This document shows, one piece after another, positions 1-11,900 of a DNA stretch of 64,000 nt. The stretch comes from Isoperla grammatica (lineage: Eukaryota; Arthropoda; Insecta; Plecoptera; Perlodidae): NCBI GenBank assembly GCA_945910005.1, contig OX246745.1, positions 15,512,006 through 15,576,005 of the forward strand, given 5' to 3'. How positions within the stretch are numbered: position 1 is the stretch's first letter; each line of letters opens with the position of its first letter. The notes under the pieces were generated by a model. The model worked only from the letters and a program-made list of their open reading frames with translations. It ran no database searches and was not told the origin of the DNA. The translations under genes were made by a program, and so were the position numbers.

Positions 1-495
1 AGAAAGTCTTGCTTGCTAATAATGTAATCGTTTTCCATAACGTGAACATAGAAGAACTTAACAATATTAAAATAATTAAGGTCATGCTACTATGTAGATA
101 CACATAAAGTTGTGACTATAGACAATCTAAACGGTAAAATGTAACAAATGTTCATATAATTTTGTATGTTATGTTATTATCCCTTGTTTTGTCTTTGGCT
201 GAAATCGAGTAAGACATTACGTTGTAATAGATACGCCTCACCATTGGTTCCGTGGTAGGTATGCGAATGCGGTGCGACGAAGTTTTCCGATTTAGGTCGG
301 TCGGTTACTGACTCAGAGACATTTTGTCAGAATAAGTGGTCATATTCAGGACCTTAACTTTCTATGGACCGGTCAAAATTCGCTGACCTAGCTTACCGGC
401 AAATCCACCCCTCAGGCATAACTAGCCCCTCATGACATCTAACAATGTCGCCGTTTCTAGGCCCATAGCCATATGTCGTTACTATGAAGTTGAAG
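1..495. other. No gene recognised
   Basis: I see no coding exon, RNA gene or clear element end here. A short stretch around 402-432 resembles a stretch near 36385-36405 (both contain a CTCAGGCATAAC motif), so part of this is probably an old dispersed repeat. Confidence 0.4.
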
Positions 496-880
496 CAAAG
501 ATTACTGAGTGGAGAAGATGTTTCATCGCCGTGTTAAAATATCTGCGCGAGTTATTTTGAAATTTTCTAAGTCTCACCACTAGTTCGAATTCTGACCGCA
601 AGGAGCGCTAGCCCTGCACGTTTGGCCAAGGTCCACTAAATCCCCTGGCGGCTACTAGCGATCTAGTAGACCTTGCGTTTGACTTCGTTACCGTTAAACA
701 AGGTCTACTAGATCGCTAGTACGTGCCAGGGGATTTAGTGGACCTTGAGTTTTAAACTTTTGGAAGAGCGACTCTTGCGGCGAGAATTCGAACTACACGT
801 CGGACTTAGAAAATTTCGCTCAGACACGAGCAGACGAATTCCCATATGGATGAAACATCTTCTCCACTCAGTAATCTTTG
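496..880. repeat. Fold-back element 1
   Basis: Two arms of about 180 bases (496-675 and 699-880) are imperfect reverse complements with a 23-base loop between them. The outermost 30 bases and the innermost 48 bases of the arms match best; the middle is diverged. Such structures are usually miniature inverted-repeat or fold-back DNA transposons, and a transcript would fold into a long hairpin. I found no clear target duplication at the ends, so the true boundaries may lie slightly outside. Confidence 0.75.
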
Positions 881-1021
881 GTTGAAGACAGTCTCATGCT
901 TACGGAATAAAGTTCAAGAGTACCAACTTAATTTTCTACTTCTATAGTTACTACCATCTAATTAAAACAGGTTGGTCAGGGATATTTACTCCCTTAGGAC
1001 GACTACTGTACTATACTACTA

Positions 1022-1332
1022 AAGGTCTCTCACACCAAGAAGTAAGACAGTGTAAGGGGAGTCAGGACCGCCCACAATTAGTTTCCAACCAAACAAGGTC
1101 GAATCACTAATGTTTTTCCCGATTATCTAGTACAATTTGGTTGCGTTAAGTTTTTTGACGGAAACCTGCTTGCACGTTTTCTTGTGCGTTACCGTCAAGA
1201 AACTCACCGCAACCAAATTGTACTAGATAACCGGGAAAAACGTCAGTGATTCGCGAATTGTTAAGTTGGAAACTAAATGTGGGCGGTCCTGATACTATCT
1301 TACTTCTTGCTGTGAGAGACCTATACACTAAC
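1022..1332. mobile_element. Fold-back element 2 with 12-bp flanking direct repeats
   Basis: A second fold-back structure lies 140 bases after the first. The left arm runs from about 1022 to 1145 and the right arm from about 1199 to 1332; shared blocks include AGGTCTCTCACA at the outer ends and a stretch around GTACAATTTGGTTGCG at the inner ends. A smaller hairpin sits in the centre. Identical 12-base direct repeats, ACTATACTACTA, flank it at 1010-1021 and 1333-1344 and look like a target-site duplication. The internal sequence has no coding capacity, so it would be non-autonomous. Confidence 0.7.
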
Positions 1333-1604
1333 ACTATACTACTAGGAAAACGCTGTTTGACGCGTTGATAAGCGAGCGCGTCCATATCTACGAACGTTCT
1401 GGCGAAAAGATCTCAAAGCTAATAAAAACAACAACTAACAACAATTATTCAAGAATGTGCATTTCAACATTTTTTCTAATTTCCATAGCTTTTATACTTC
1501 CCGATATTGTTGAATGCAGTGCAATTTGCGTTGCTAAGAATTTTCGTTGTCATTCTGTCTAGTGTTTTCGCGGCGGTCCGCCACCATCACTAACAGTTAT
1601 TGAG

Positions 1605-1860
1605 TGTAACTTTGTAACTTTTCAAACGATTTTGCCTCAAAACTATACACCTTCAATCCACATCGAGGCTTGTGGATGGTTCAAATTTCAAGTTGATCGG
1701 ACTTTCCGTTCGACCGCTATCGACAGACATAAAAACAAAACAAAAACAAACAGAATGAAGTGCCATAAGAGTCTAGTACAAAAAAAACAAAAACAGAACG
1801 AAGTGCTATAAGAGTCTCGTGGAGACGCTCGCTTCGCTCGCTTAACTACTATATACTAGG
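1605..1860. repeat. Dispersed repeat family B, copy 1
   Basis: This stretch is shared with 46543-46750. Common blocks include the CTTGTGGATGGTTCAAATTT region, a conserved CGACCGCTATCG-like block followed by an A-rich, CAAAAACAAA-type tract, AGTGCCATAAGAGTC, and GAGACGCTCGCTT. It has no open frame of note. The class is unknown to me; the A-rich core and lack of obvious inverted ends leave both a retroelement 3' region and a DNA element possible. Confidence 0.6.
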
Positions 1861-4800
1861 AATTTCCTAACACAACGAGCCTTAGTAATGACTAATGAGG
1901 CTTGTGCCCTTACTAAGCGGAAGACCGCCTTTACGAAAGTGTGGAAGAACGCCAGGAATCTGTTGACTTTGGTTTATAACAGAGAGTGCATGAAATACAA
2001 AGTAGAAAATGATCTAAGGTCGGTATATGAGACTACTACAATAATGGTGTCTAGTTTACTTGAATTTCCTAGCAAGGACGCGTCCGTACATTCAATATAG
2101 AATGGTTGGGATAACTTTGATTTTATCAAATTTTATCATCGATAATAATAGAAATAATTAACTATCAAGACGATTGGATGACCCAGTATTAAAACATGTA
2201 AAAATAGAAAAAGTTGGAAAACGTCTCAACTAACCTGGATATAGTTTTGTAAGAAAAAAGTAAGGATTAGATTTAAAAAATTTAAAACATTTGAATCAAT
2301 ACGGTTATTATTTGAATTACTATAGGCTAAATACAGAATTAATGATTAACGTGTATTTAAAATAACAATAATTGTAACGTTGTCAATATTTCAAACTGTT
2401 TTTAGTACATGATTTAATTGTTGCAAAATCACATTTCATGTTTCTTTATACCGTTGCACTTAATTCCCACTAGTAGCATAAATTAAAATAAATTTACTTA
2501 GTTTTCGTGGCTTGTATTACATTCCTTTATTTTCCCTTGAAACTGCTGAGGTTCATAGAGGGTCACAGTTTCATATCGAAGATTGTATGGTTCCCCTCAG
2601 GGAAGCTCTGATGTAGAAATGATGAACATTCTCAAACGTTTCACCGAGTCTTGACGACCGTAATATTTGTTATTGACTTGTATAGTCAGTATAACTACAT
2701 CAGGTTCCCTCGCCAATTTCTTCTTTTCACATCCGTTTCACATCCGCCGCATCCGGCGAAGTTTTCACGTAGTTTTGACGTATCGACAATTTAGCCCCTC
2801 CAACTAAGTTATCTGAGCGGAAAGACATATAGATATGACAAAACGGAAAAAGACCGATGAAAGAAGTAATAGGTTAGACGCCCGGAACCTCAAAACTTGA
2901 CTGAGTGTCTCACAGTCGCAGACAGGACAAGTCTGTTAAGGTTACAGTAACGGTTTAAAATTGATTTTTAGCACTGTTACAATAAGCATTGCATTTTATA
3001 TTATAGGGCAATCGATTGAAAAGTTCAACGTGAATCAATGTTTTTGGGTTCAGTATATCTAGTAAACCGTTTAGAATTGATGGATGTTCGTTATGAGTTA
3101 GCTTGTCAACAATGCCTTAGTGTGATTAAGTGGTTATAAGTCCTGGATTTATTTTGAAGCGTTTATTTTCTTTCTTTATTACGCTTATTTGTAACTTGGT
3201 TCGAATTACATTGTGGGTTGCTGGCTGGTTGGTAAAGTGTAATAGCAAGTATCGACGTTGCTCTATAGACATAATCTCTATCAAATTTACTCGAAGCTTA
3301 ACTATAAAATCTATGGATTCTTGAGCATGTTTTCGTTTAAGTCAGCTTTTACGAGAACATTTACTATCATGGAATCTCGTAAAAATCACAGCCAGGCAAA
3401 TACTTATACATAATAAATATCTTCCCATTTGCTGTTTGCGTTTGTTCTATAGCTGAACTGAAACTGTATTGAATGCCTTTCAATGTAATTCTGTATTGGT
3501 AGAAATATCAGATGCAGATCGACTGTGTTGTTCTTCAAAGTCATCGAAGTGTACTATTAAGATTATAGTAGCTATGTTACATCCGAAAGTCAATTCATCC
3601 CTGAGAAAATATTGTGTTAATTCGTGAAAGTAAGGACAATTTTTAAGTTAAACCCCCAAACGATAGCTAAAACTTGAAGTTGTAGAAGATTCCCGTGTAG
3701 AAAACAAAAGATATATTGTTCAAACTTGCAACTGTATTCTCATTCATTGAACAAATTCAAATTACCAACTAGAGAAGTATGTGTTGTAAGCAATATAAAT
3801 AGGAAAATGATCATGATTCTTTATAGGAAGTTGTAAATACAGATACATGATACTTGTTTTCTCGAATATCATGTACCTTTTAGCAAACAACCCTCAACTC
3901 TATATCACAAATCATTAACATTATTCGTACTTGCATTTAGAGGGTTCACACGCAATTTGCACAGCTGCCTTTAATCTGTCTCTACATTCCAGTCTCTCAC
4001 GCTGAACAACCAAATGTGTTAATACCTGTATCCCCACCCATTTAAAAACCTTAATTAACTAAATGAATCTAAAACCCAAAACAACCCTTTATTCTGGTCA
4101 TGTTCCAGCTTTCATTGCAAAACAGAGCAACCCGCAGCTATTTTATTTCATTTACATTTCATAAAGTAACCTTAACCTAGGAAAATTCTATCTATTTTGA
4201 TCCATTATTTTCATTCTTTGTTCTGTATTAAAAGAACTAACGGCCAGCCTCATGAGCAATTTGTAATTTAATTATATTTTAATTGGATTTTCATTAGAAC
4301 ACACCAAGACCTTTCACAGTGTTGCAATGTTGCGCCTGGAAAAGGCGCGTTTGACACTGTTCTTCATCTCCAGCGAAGAAGCAATCAAAATGAACTCAAT
4401 GAAAGCTAATCCTATTACCAACTTTTCCCAGTAAACAATTAATTGAATCTTGAAAGTCGGTCTAATTTAAAAGATCTTAACCACAATTTCATTTCGAACG
4501 ATTCGTGTGTTTTAAGTGCAACATTTCTTCATTCAGGTTATAAAGGGGAGATAATTATGAGTGTCGAGAGACCAATTAGTCACTTTACTTCTTTTCATTG
4601 AATATCGTTGAGGTATCTCCTACTGCTGAGTTTCCGTCTAGGCTGAATGCGGTGAAAATACATCACTCCGCGAGGAGATATTGTTTTATGAAAAGTGGCG
4701 GTTGCGGCTCAGGCTGTGATATTTGTGGAGCCGTAAAATATATCATCACATTATTTGTGTTCAGGCACAAAAAGAGTTTTCTAAATAGTTACATTCATGC

Positions 4801-7800
4801 CTTTTGTATGTAGAATATATTTGCGTATATTATTTCTAGATATTTTTATAAATAAAATGTTTTGACAATTATTTCTTAAACGATAACTTCTACGGGAATA
4901 CAAGATTAATGTTACGAAAAGATAATTAAAAATGGCTGCTGCAAATTAAACGTTCACTTTCACAAAATGTAGAGTGGGCATTCTTATTTTATTTTATAAT
5001 GTTTTACAGGCATCACATTATTTTAATGCAATCTAGTCCGGTAAAGTGTCAATCGTCAATCGTGAATGAACTGAAAAAGCTTTGAAATTATATTTCGGAG
5101 CAAAAAACCAAATTAAAAATCCACGTTTTAATTGTAAAGGTTATTATTTTAAATTACTTTTTTAATTAATCTTAGGAAACTTATTTAAAATTGATTACAT
5201 CCAGTATATTATTTTTTCCCAGTTGTAAATGTGTTGTAAATGTTTTGTACGGCGGCCTGTGCGTATCAAGTGCAATGTAATTTGATTCCATAATTACTCC
5301 GTCAGCCACTTGAGATATATCAAATACTAATGGAATGCACACAATGACGAAAAGGCTCCTTCCAAACTTGGAAGAAGTAAAAGCGAATATCGAAGATTTA
5401 GTCGATTTTTCGTGGCCTATTCCGGATGACAGTCAAGAAATGGCGATAGCGCGTATTATACTTGTGATAAAGTGATAAGAAATCTATCTGACACTTTCAA
5501 GTATTCTCGCATCACATAATTAAATGTACATTAAAAATTATTGCTTGTAAAATTTTGTATTTGTATGTTTTAACATACTGTTTAATGCATACGCCTACAA
5601 TATTTTTTGAGGAATGAAAGATTTACCTTGCAGACATCCTGGCAAGTGTGGCCCGTCAACTTACCAATACATTATTTTGTGAACGGAGAATAGACTAGTA
5701 CATCATAAGGCGACATCTACATATATTATGTTACGTAGATTCTAGGATATGTGTAGTGAATGATGATCTAACGAGAATACGTTTTTCTCTTTCACCTTAG
5801 ACTCAGATATTTTCCATTCTAGGTGTTTAAGAGAGATTCTATTCTACTTGAATCTGTGTTCAACCTATTCCACTGCATCGTATTCAATTAAACAAAATAC
5901 TACCTATGATTAACTGAAGAATGAAGGTGCTGTAAAAAGAATGAGTTTACATTATTTACACTAAGAAATGGGTTAATTATTACACGTTTAAACAGAATTT
6001 GGTTCTATAACACCCTTACAATGCGTTATTTTTGTGAAGGTACCGTAAGTCGACTAATTCAATTTTTCTTAAAAATCTATCCGGCTGGATGTACGTATAA
6101 GAGGTTATTTACGAGGTTAGAGGAACAGGTGGAACAGTAATGGAACAGTAAGATATTAATATGTAAATTACCAATACATTTACATTATGTGTTTATAAAT
6201 AAGATTTTCCAATTTTCCACGCGCACAGTTTATGCAAATTAGGTGTTTTTCTTAAAATTAGTACATACGACATTAATTAATTTTTGTTTGACACGATTGC
6301 TTATTTATCCAGGTACTAAATGAATGATCCGTAAAAAACGCACATTTTAATAAAATTATATCGATAAACGGAAAATATGTTTCAATGTGTGTATTTAAAC
6401 CCTTTCGTGATTCTATAGGAAGCACATCGTAAATTTACTATGGAAATTTATTTGGAAAGGTAAATAATGGACCAGCGTATAAATTAGATTGTTAAAAGTA
6501 AGATTCTATACTCCACCCACGCGATATTACTAAAACAGTTTGGTTAAATGTCACATTTGAATTTCGGGGGGTAATTATGGTTTCGGACTACGCTCGTAAA
6601 TGCTAATGAGTTGTATACAACATCGTATAGTACAGCGTTGTCTTTGTAATACACCACAGATTGTTGTTGCCGAAACCAACAACTTCATAGCACAGATAAA
6701 TCACACTATTAAATTAATCTTTGACGGTCACTGAGGGAGAGTTTTCGAAATTACTTAGCGGTTTCCACGACACGTTTTTCGTTTGGCAATGGTTCAAAAA
6801 CTTTCGCAGATTAATATATCATCAGTAACTTTTCTAACACGCTCATGGATGAGACGAACGGCAATACACAAGTACATACATTAAACGAAAAGGTTCAAAA
6901 TAAAATTATATTGAAATAATGTTATATTTAGATAGACAAAATGTATCTAATTTTATTTGGGTTTGTGGCAATATTATATTAGAAACAGTTTAAAACAAAC
7001 ACTTTAGAACAGCACACATTAACACACATTAACAGCACACATTAACACACTCTAAACTTAAACAGTTTAGAACAGTTTAACAGTTAACGCGGTGTAGAAA
7101 CTACGGTCAATGGTTTTGCAATGGATACTAGCACGGATGAGAGCGAGAATTGTTTTAGCGATGGTAAAGTTTCGAGTAACGGAATATTTTAAAACATTAA
7201 CTGGAGATTTGAATCTCTGTGAATACAATTACTCTTGCAAAATAAGATTCCCGAAACGTTTTCGTCTTTGCCAAACTCGGCGTCAATGTCAACTGAAAAG
7301 GAAGTTCTGATAAGGTGTCAACAGGGAGTTGTCAGAGCGAAGCTACGAGCTTCCTATATGTTGTCCCGTATCGTTCATTTATCTAAATATTCCACGAGGT
7401 GTACGAACAGTTTATGTCCTCGGAAGAATCAACTTATCAGCATCTTTGAAGTTACGTGCCAAATTCCATTACTTTCGAACAATGGCATAAAGCGACCATT
7501 AAATTAATATTATCTAGTTTACCAACAAAACGTTAAATTATCGTGTTTTTTATCTGAAGAAAATAATCAATTTTTAGATACGTCAAACTATCATGCACAT
7601 TTTCACATTTTTAGCAGAAAAAGAGTTGGGTGTTTTGTTTTTTCTACTTGTAAAACATCAATTTAAACTGGTATTTGTTTTCGAACGATCATGCTCATTT
7701 TCCTATATAAAATTAAATTAAGATTTTTATATGGAAAATATCATCACCATCATCATCATTTAAAATAATACCATACCATATATTAATATATCATGTTATT

Positions 7801-8128
7801 AAAATAATAAGATGAGAAGATGATTCTGAGTATGACATTTTTAAAGAACATAAGAATTGCCATCAACAAATAATAGCTTTTAATTAACAATTGTATCTGT
7901 AAGCATCTGTAAAACTCGGTTCTCTAATAGCGACTCAAAGCTTAAGTCTGCCACTGTGAAACAAACAAAAAATGTTCGATGTAATTTTCCTCCCGAGCAC
8001 ATTGGCTGGTTTGCAAGGTTTTGACGGACACGGATGCAGCTACTCTGCGTGCCAACCTAAGAAGCACCTTGCCAATCACTACACACAAAGAGCGACTTAG
8101 CCGTCGCCTCCTTTGTTGACAGTTGTAA
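1861..8128. other. AT-rich intergenic DNA, no gene recognised
   Basis: I see no supportable exon. Small items only: a CACATTAACA-type tandem at about 7013-7060, an ATC microsatellite at about 7740-7760, and a short frame from 7122 to 7193 beginning MDTSTDESENCFSDG that stops after 23 residues and might be the decayed start of a transposase or an isolated short frame. All open frames of 60-90 codons here look like chance frames. Confidence 0.4.
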
Positions 8129-8282
8129 ATGTCAATCTTGTCTAAAATCTCAAGCAGCAGTGAACGGGGTGGACACACAGTTACAAAAAGGGGACCTTCC
8201 CCTATGTACAGAGACCGATACCTGTCCGTAGTCCAATCAAAGAGACATTCTTCACATTCGGCTGTCGGTACCGGCTCAGAAG
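8129..8282 (+). CDS. Candidate first coding exon, product unknown
   Basis: An ATG at 8129 opens a frame of 51 codons that ends exactly at a good donor (AAG|GTGAGT, intron from 8283) in phase 1. The predicted peptide starts MSILSKISSSSERGG and is rich in Ser, Arg and His, like a disordered cytosolic N-terminus. A pyrimidine-rich acceptor-like stretch (TTGTTGACAG) precedes the ATG at about 8110-8120, and a stop codon lies directly upstream in frame. The surrounding segment is richer in GC than its neighbours. Because it ends in phase 1, it could splice in frame to exon 2 of the SV2-like gene at 19580 and serve as an alternative N-terminus, but that is inference; it could equally belong to another gene or be chance. 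Confidence 0.3.
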
Positions 8283-8439
8283 GTGAGTGTTTTCCTGAAT
8301 TTATCTACTTTTATGATCTCCACAATACTATCGCTTCCCTTTGAGGTTGCTGATTGGCAGGGGGGTGGGCAAGCAGTATAGTAAAGTGTTCTGTACTCAC
8401 GTTGAAGCGATCCCATGGAGCAGCCCAAGCAGCTGAAGG

Positions 8440-8589
8440 CACGTGAGCATAAACATGTTCCTACCACGTGGTCGCTGGTCGGCACAATCAGGTCGCACCA
8501 AATGCTCGTCGCAAAACTGCAAACTAACTAGACGATTAAATTCTTGATTCTTCAATGAAATTGAAAAACACAACTATTATGACCACGTG
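8440..8589. promoter_or_regulatory. Cluster of three CACGTG E-box motifs
   Basis: The palindromic E-box CACGTG occurs at 8440-8445, 8465-8470 and 8584-8589. Three copies in 150 bases is more than expected in AT-rich DNA. The site lies in a locally GC-richer block next to the candidate exon. CACGTG is bound by bHLH factors such as Myc/Max, USF or clock proteins; any role here is inferred. Confidence 0.3.
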
Positions 8590-8744
8590 GAATTTATTGT
8601 TAACCACAAAGAATTTTGTGATTTTTTTTGTGTGTGAATATTTTCAAGAAATTAGCGGAAATGAGTTGAGATCTAATGATGTTTATCAACAATATTAGTA
8701 GTTATAATATTTTATGAGTCGATGAATGAAGCGCGTAATATTTT

Positions 8745-8940
8745 TGAGCGCGAAGCCGGGTCCTCGGTATCCGTTCAACGCGGGTTAGTTCGCGTCTGAC
8801 GGGAATCCGTTTCAGGGGATGAAGAAGTAGTCTGCTCCATCTCCCCCCCTCACCTCCCCCCCCCCCCCACCATCCCCCCTCCCTCCCGCCCTCACGACCG
8901 ACTCAACGCGCCGGCGTCGTATGATTTACACCCGAAAGTA
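8745..8940. other. GC- and CpG-rich block with long C tract
   Basis: The block has many CpG steps (GAGCGCGAAG, CAACGCGGG, GTTCGCG) followed by a polypyrimidine region at about 8840-8893 that includes a run of about 14 C. It contrasts with the AT-rich flanks and could be a CpG-rich promoter segment or a decayed element. No gene is visible. Confidence 0.35.
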
Positions 8941-11900
8941 TTCACTTAGCCTATTCGTCACTGTTTTACGGGACAATGAATAGAGTCATGTTTGTGTTTT
9001 CGTTTTTGAGAGGGTTGATTTTACTCTTTAAGTTCGAGAAAGTAATTTCCCTAATTAGAAGTTAATGACCAACAAAAAGTAAAAATTGTATTATCGAATT
9101 AAGAATTTTTGTTAATGGTTAATTCGATATTTGAATGTCAATCCAGTCTGGGGAAAAAAAAAAACGGATAAATAATATATCCAAGCACCAGCAATAACCA
9201 AAATAATAACGTAAAAATTTCATAACAATTCCTACATTCACATGTTATGTGAATCATCATGAAGACCTGCGTTACTCTGCATGTTTCACTTACTGTTGTG
9301 CTGGTGAAATGTAAGAATGCTTTTTTCCTCGTGTAGACCTATGTACTCATGCTTAAATTTAAATACCGTTATTTTTCCTTTATTTCAACGTGCTCAGAGT
9401 CCTAAGTAGCACGAGGCAAATTCTCTGTAATACGCTAGCTGTACCATCTGCCACGACTGTTGTTAATCCCACCATCTAGTCTAGGTCTCTAGTCTCACAT
9501 CTACTTAGTTAAAGGGAACGCACTGAAAATGCTATCTCAGTCAATTTTGAAGCAAGCTATTTCCAAGTTTGGATTAAGATAAGAATGCATAAGGGAAAAA
9601 TATAATGAATCTCATACACCTGTTTCCAAAATGAATCGGGTCAGGGGGTGATTAAATTAAAAAAAAAAAATACAATAGCGAAGAAAAATAGTTTTTAGTT
9701 ATGTCTTGTTTAAATTTTACCAGCGAAAAAAACTATCTACTAATGAAAATGATAAAGAACTAAATTTGTTTAAATAATGTGAATTATTTTGCTTTATGAT
9801 CTTGAATGTTTGTCGACACAAAACAGCGGGAATTTTCATGTTTTATTTATTTTTCAAGTTACACATAGACTTACAAGCAAGAACAGAGACGCGTTAAAAA
9901 GACTTTGAGCTCGAAAGAACACTTTGCGCTGATCTTAAGCAAAAGCTTGAGATAAGTCAACAGTTGTTCTGAGACTGCTGTTAAGGGCTTCGGAAAGTCT
10001 CTAGACAATGTGAAAGTATATAGTATAATGAATAGTAATACAAGATAAAATTTTAGCAGGAAGATAAAAATTAAAGGGGGTGACGCAATGTAGCACGTGA
10101 CCACTGCTAAGCATTGGGTATTATTAGTACAGTAAGTTTACTGGGGTACCGGCGACAGCATTAATACATAGAAGGTGATCAACCAAGGTATAACAAATAT
10201 GCCAGGAAATTAACATCGAAATTAAATTAAAGTTAAAAAAAGAACATATAATATTGTACATTCAACGTAGATCTGAAACTGACAGTTTAAGGACATTTTG
10301 ATTGATTAATCTTTTATAATAACCAAGCTTAAATTACAAACCGATGTTTTATGGGAAATTGCACACTTGTTTTAAAATAAAATGTTTAACGTGAAACGAT
10401 TTATCACACCTAGTTTTAGGATAAAGTCATAAAATCCAGAAAATCGTAAGAATGATTTATAATTATTTCATTTTTACAAAGGGAAATATTGAAAATGCGT
10501 TACTCTGCCATGTTTGCATTTGTGCCTGAAACCAGACCTCGACAGATTTATAGATCAAATTATTTTGTGTATATTTTTTAAAACGTTTGAGTACATTTTA
10601 TTTAGTGAACGTTTTGATCGGAAAAAATGTGTGCGTGCATTCTTTATACATACCTTCTTATTATTATCGATTATTATTTTTGATGTACACCTTCAATTTA
10701 TTGAATATCTACAACTTCGTCAAAACACTTCGTCAAATTCACAACCGTTCATGATATTTTAATGAAGAACTACACTAACAAATACCACCTGAAGACTCAT
10801 ATTTTGTGTATAGGCATACGTTTCCTACTTATAAAATATACACTCAACATCAGTTTTGGCCGAGGTAGCGAACAACAATGCTCGTAAACGTATCAATGCA
10901 TTGATTTCTACTCCAACGTCAGCCACAACTAGTGACGGGATGCTATCAAGGCGTGAGAGATTATAGGATAATGGTGAGGGTGCGTCAGATATAGAGATAT
11001 AGACGTGATATAGCCGGAGGTAATGGCAACGTATGGGTGGATCGTAATTGGTGAGTGATGGGTGTTATCGAAGGGGGGGGGGGGGGGGGGTGAGAGCTGG
11101 CCTATTAACGCCAGTGTTCTCTTATCATGTGGAAACGCAGTTTACTTTTATGTATGTGGATCATCGAAGTTGGGGCGGATTGAGAAGCTGTTTGGAAAAA
11201 CGGTGTAGATTCCATACATTTTTAATAATTTGCGTTTCCTCTCAATATGACATAAATTTGAAGCACTTTTTTTATTGCACTGTTTTTCTAACGAAATTTG
11301 CTAAACACGTTTAGCTGAAATGCATGTCAAATTTAATCGTGAACTATTTTTACAGCACAACTCAAGGGCTTTTTATTTTTAGCGTTAAAACGAAGAAAAA
11401 AACATATCAAAGTGAGTGGGATGTAGGCGTACTAAAATGGGGTATGCTCACTATGATTACGGAAAGTTATGATATGATTACACATAGTAGGCTATCAACA
11501 ATCTACCTGAAAGTTACTTGTTGGTTAACAAAAACATGGAGGATGCCTAATTTGTGAACGACAGGAAAAGGTTATTTTCATTAGCGTTATCGCCGTGAAA
11601 TATTCTGATTCTGTTAACGTCGTTCAGGAAGTTTGAAAAAAGTACTTGCCCGTCGGGCTAATTAAATTAGTTTTTTTCTAGCGCGAACAAAGTTTTTTAG
11701 CCTCGGGTGAGCGATAATTTCAAACCTTGATTGTGTGTATTGTATATATACCGAACAAGAGAATTGACAATTATATTATGCCAAATAGCATCAATATTTA
11801 AATTAAACGGGCTGTGTCCTGGTGGAACGTTAATTGGGGATGTTTGCGCGCAGGGTTAACTAAGTTTCACTGAAAATATGAGGCCGCTTGAATAAAAATA

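Noticed and set aside
7122..7193. Start of a transposase (MDTSTDESENCFSDG)
   Set aside because: The acidic start is suggestive but the frame stops after 23 codons and the downstream sequence shows no transposase motifs in any frame.
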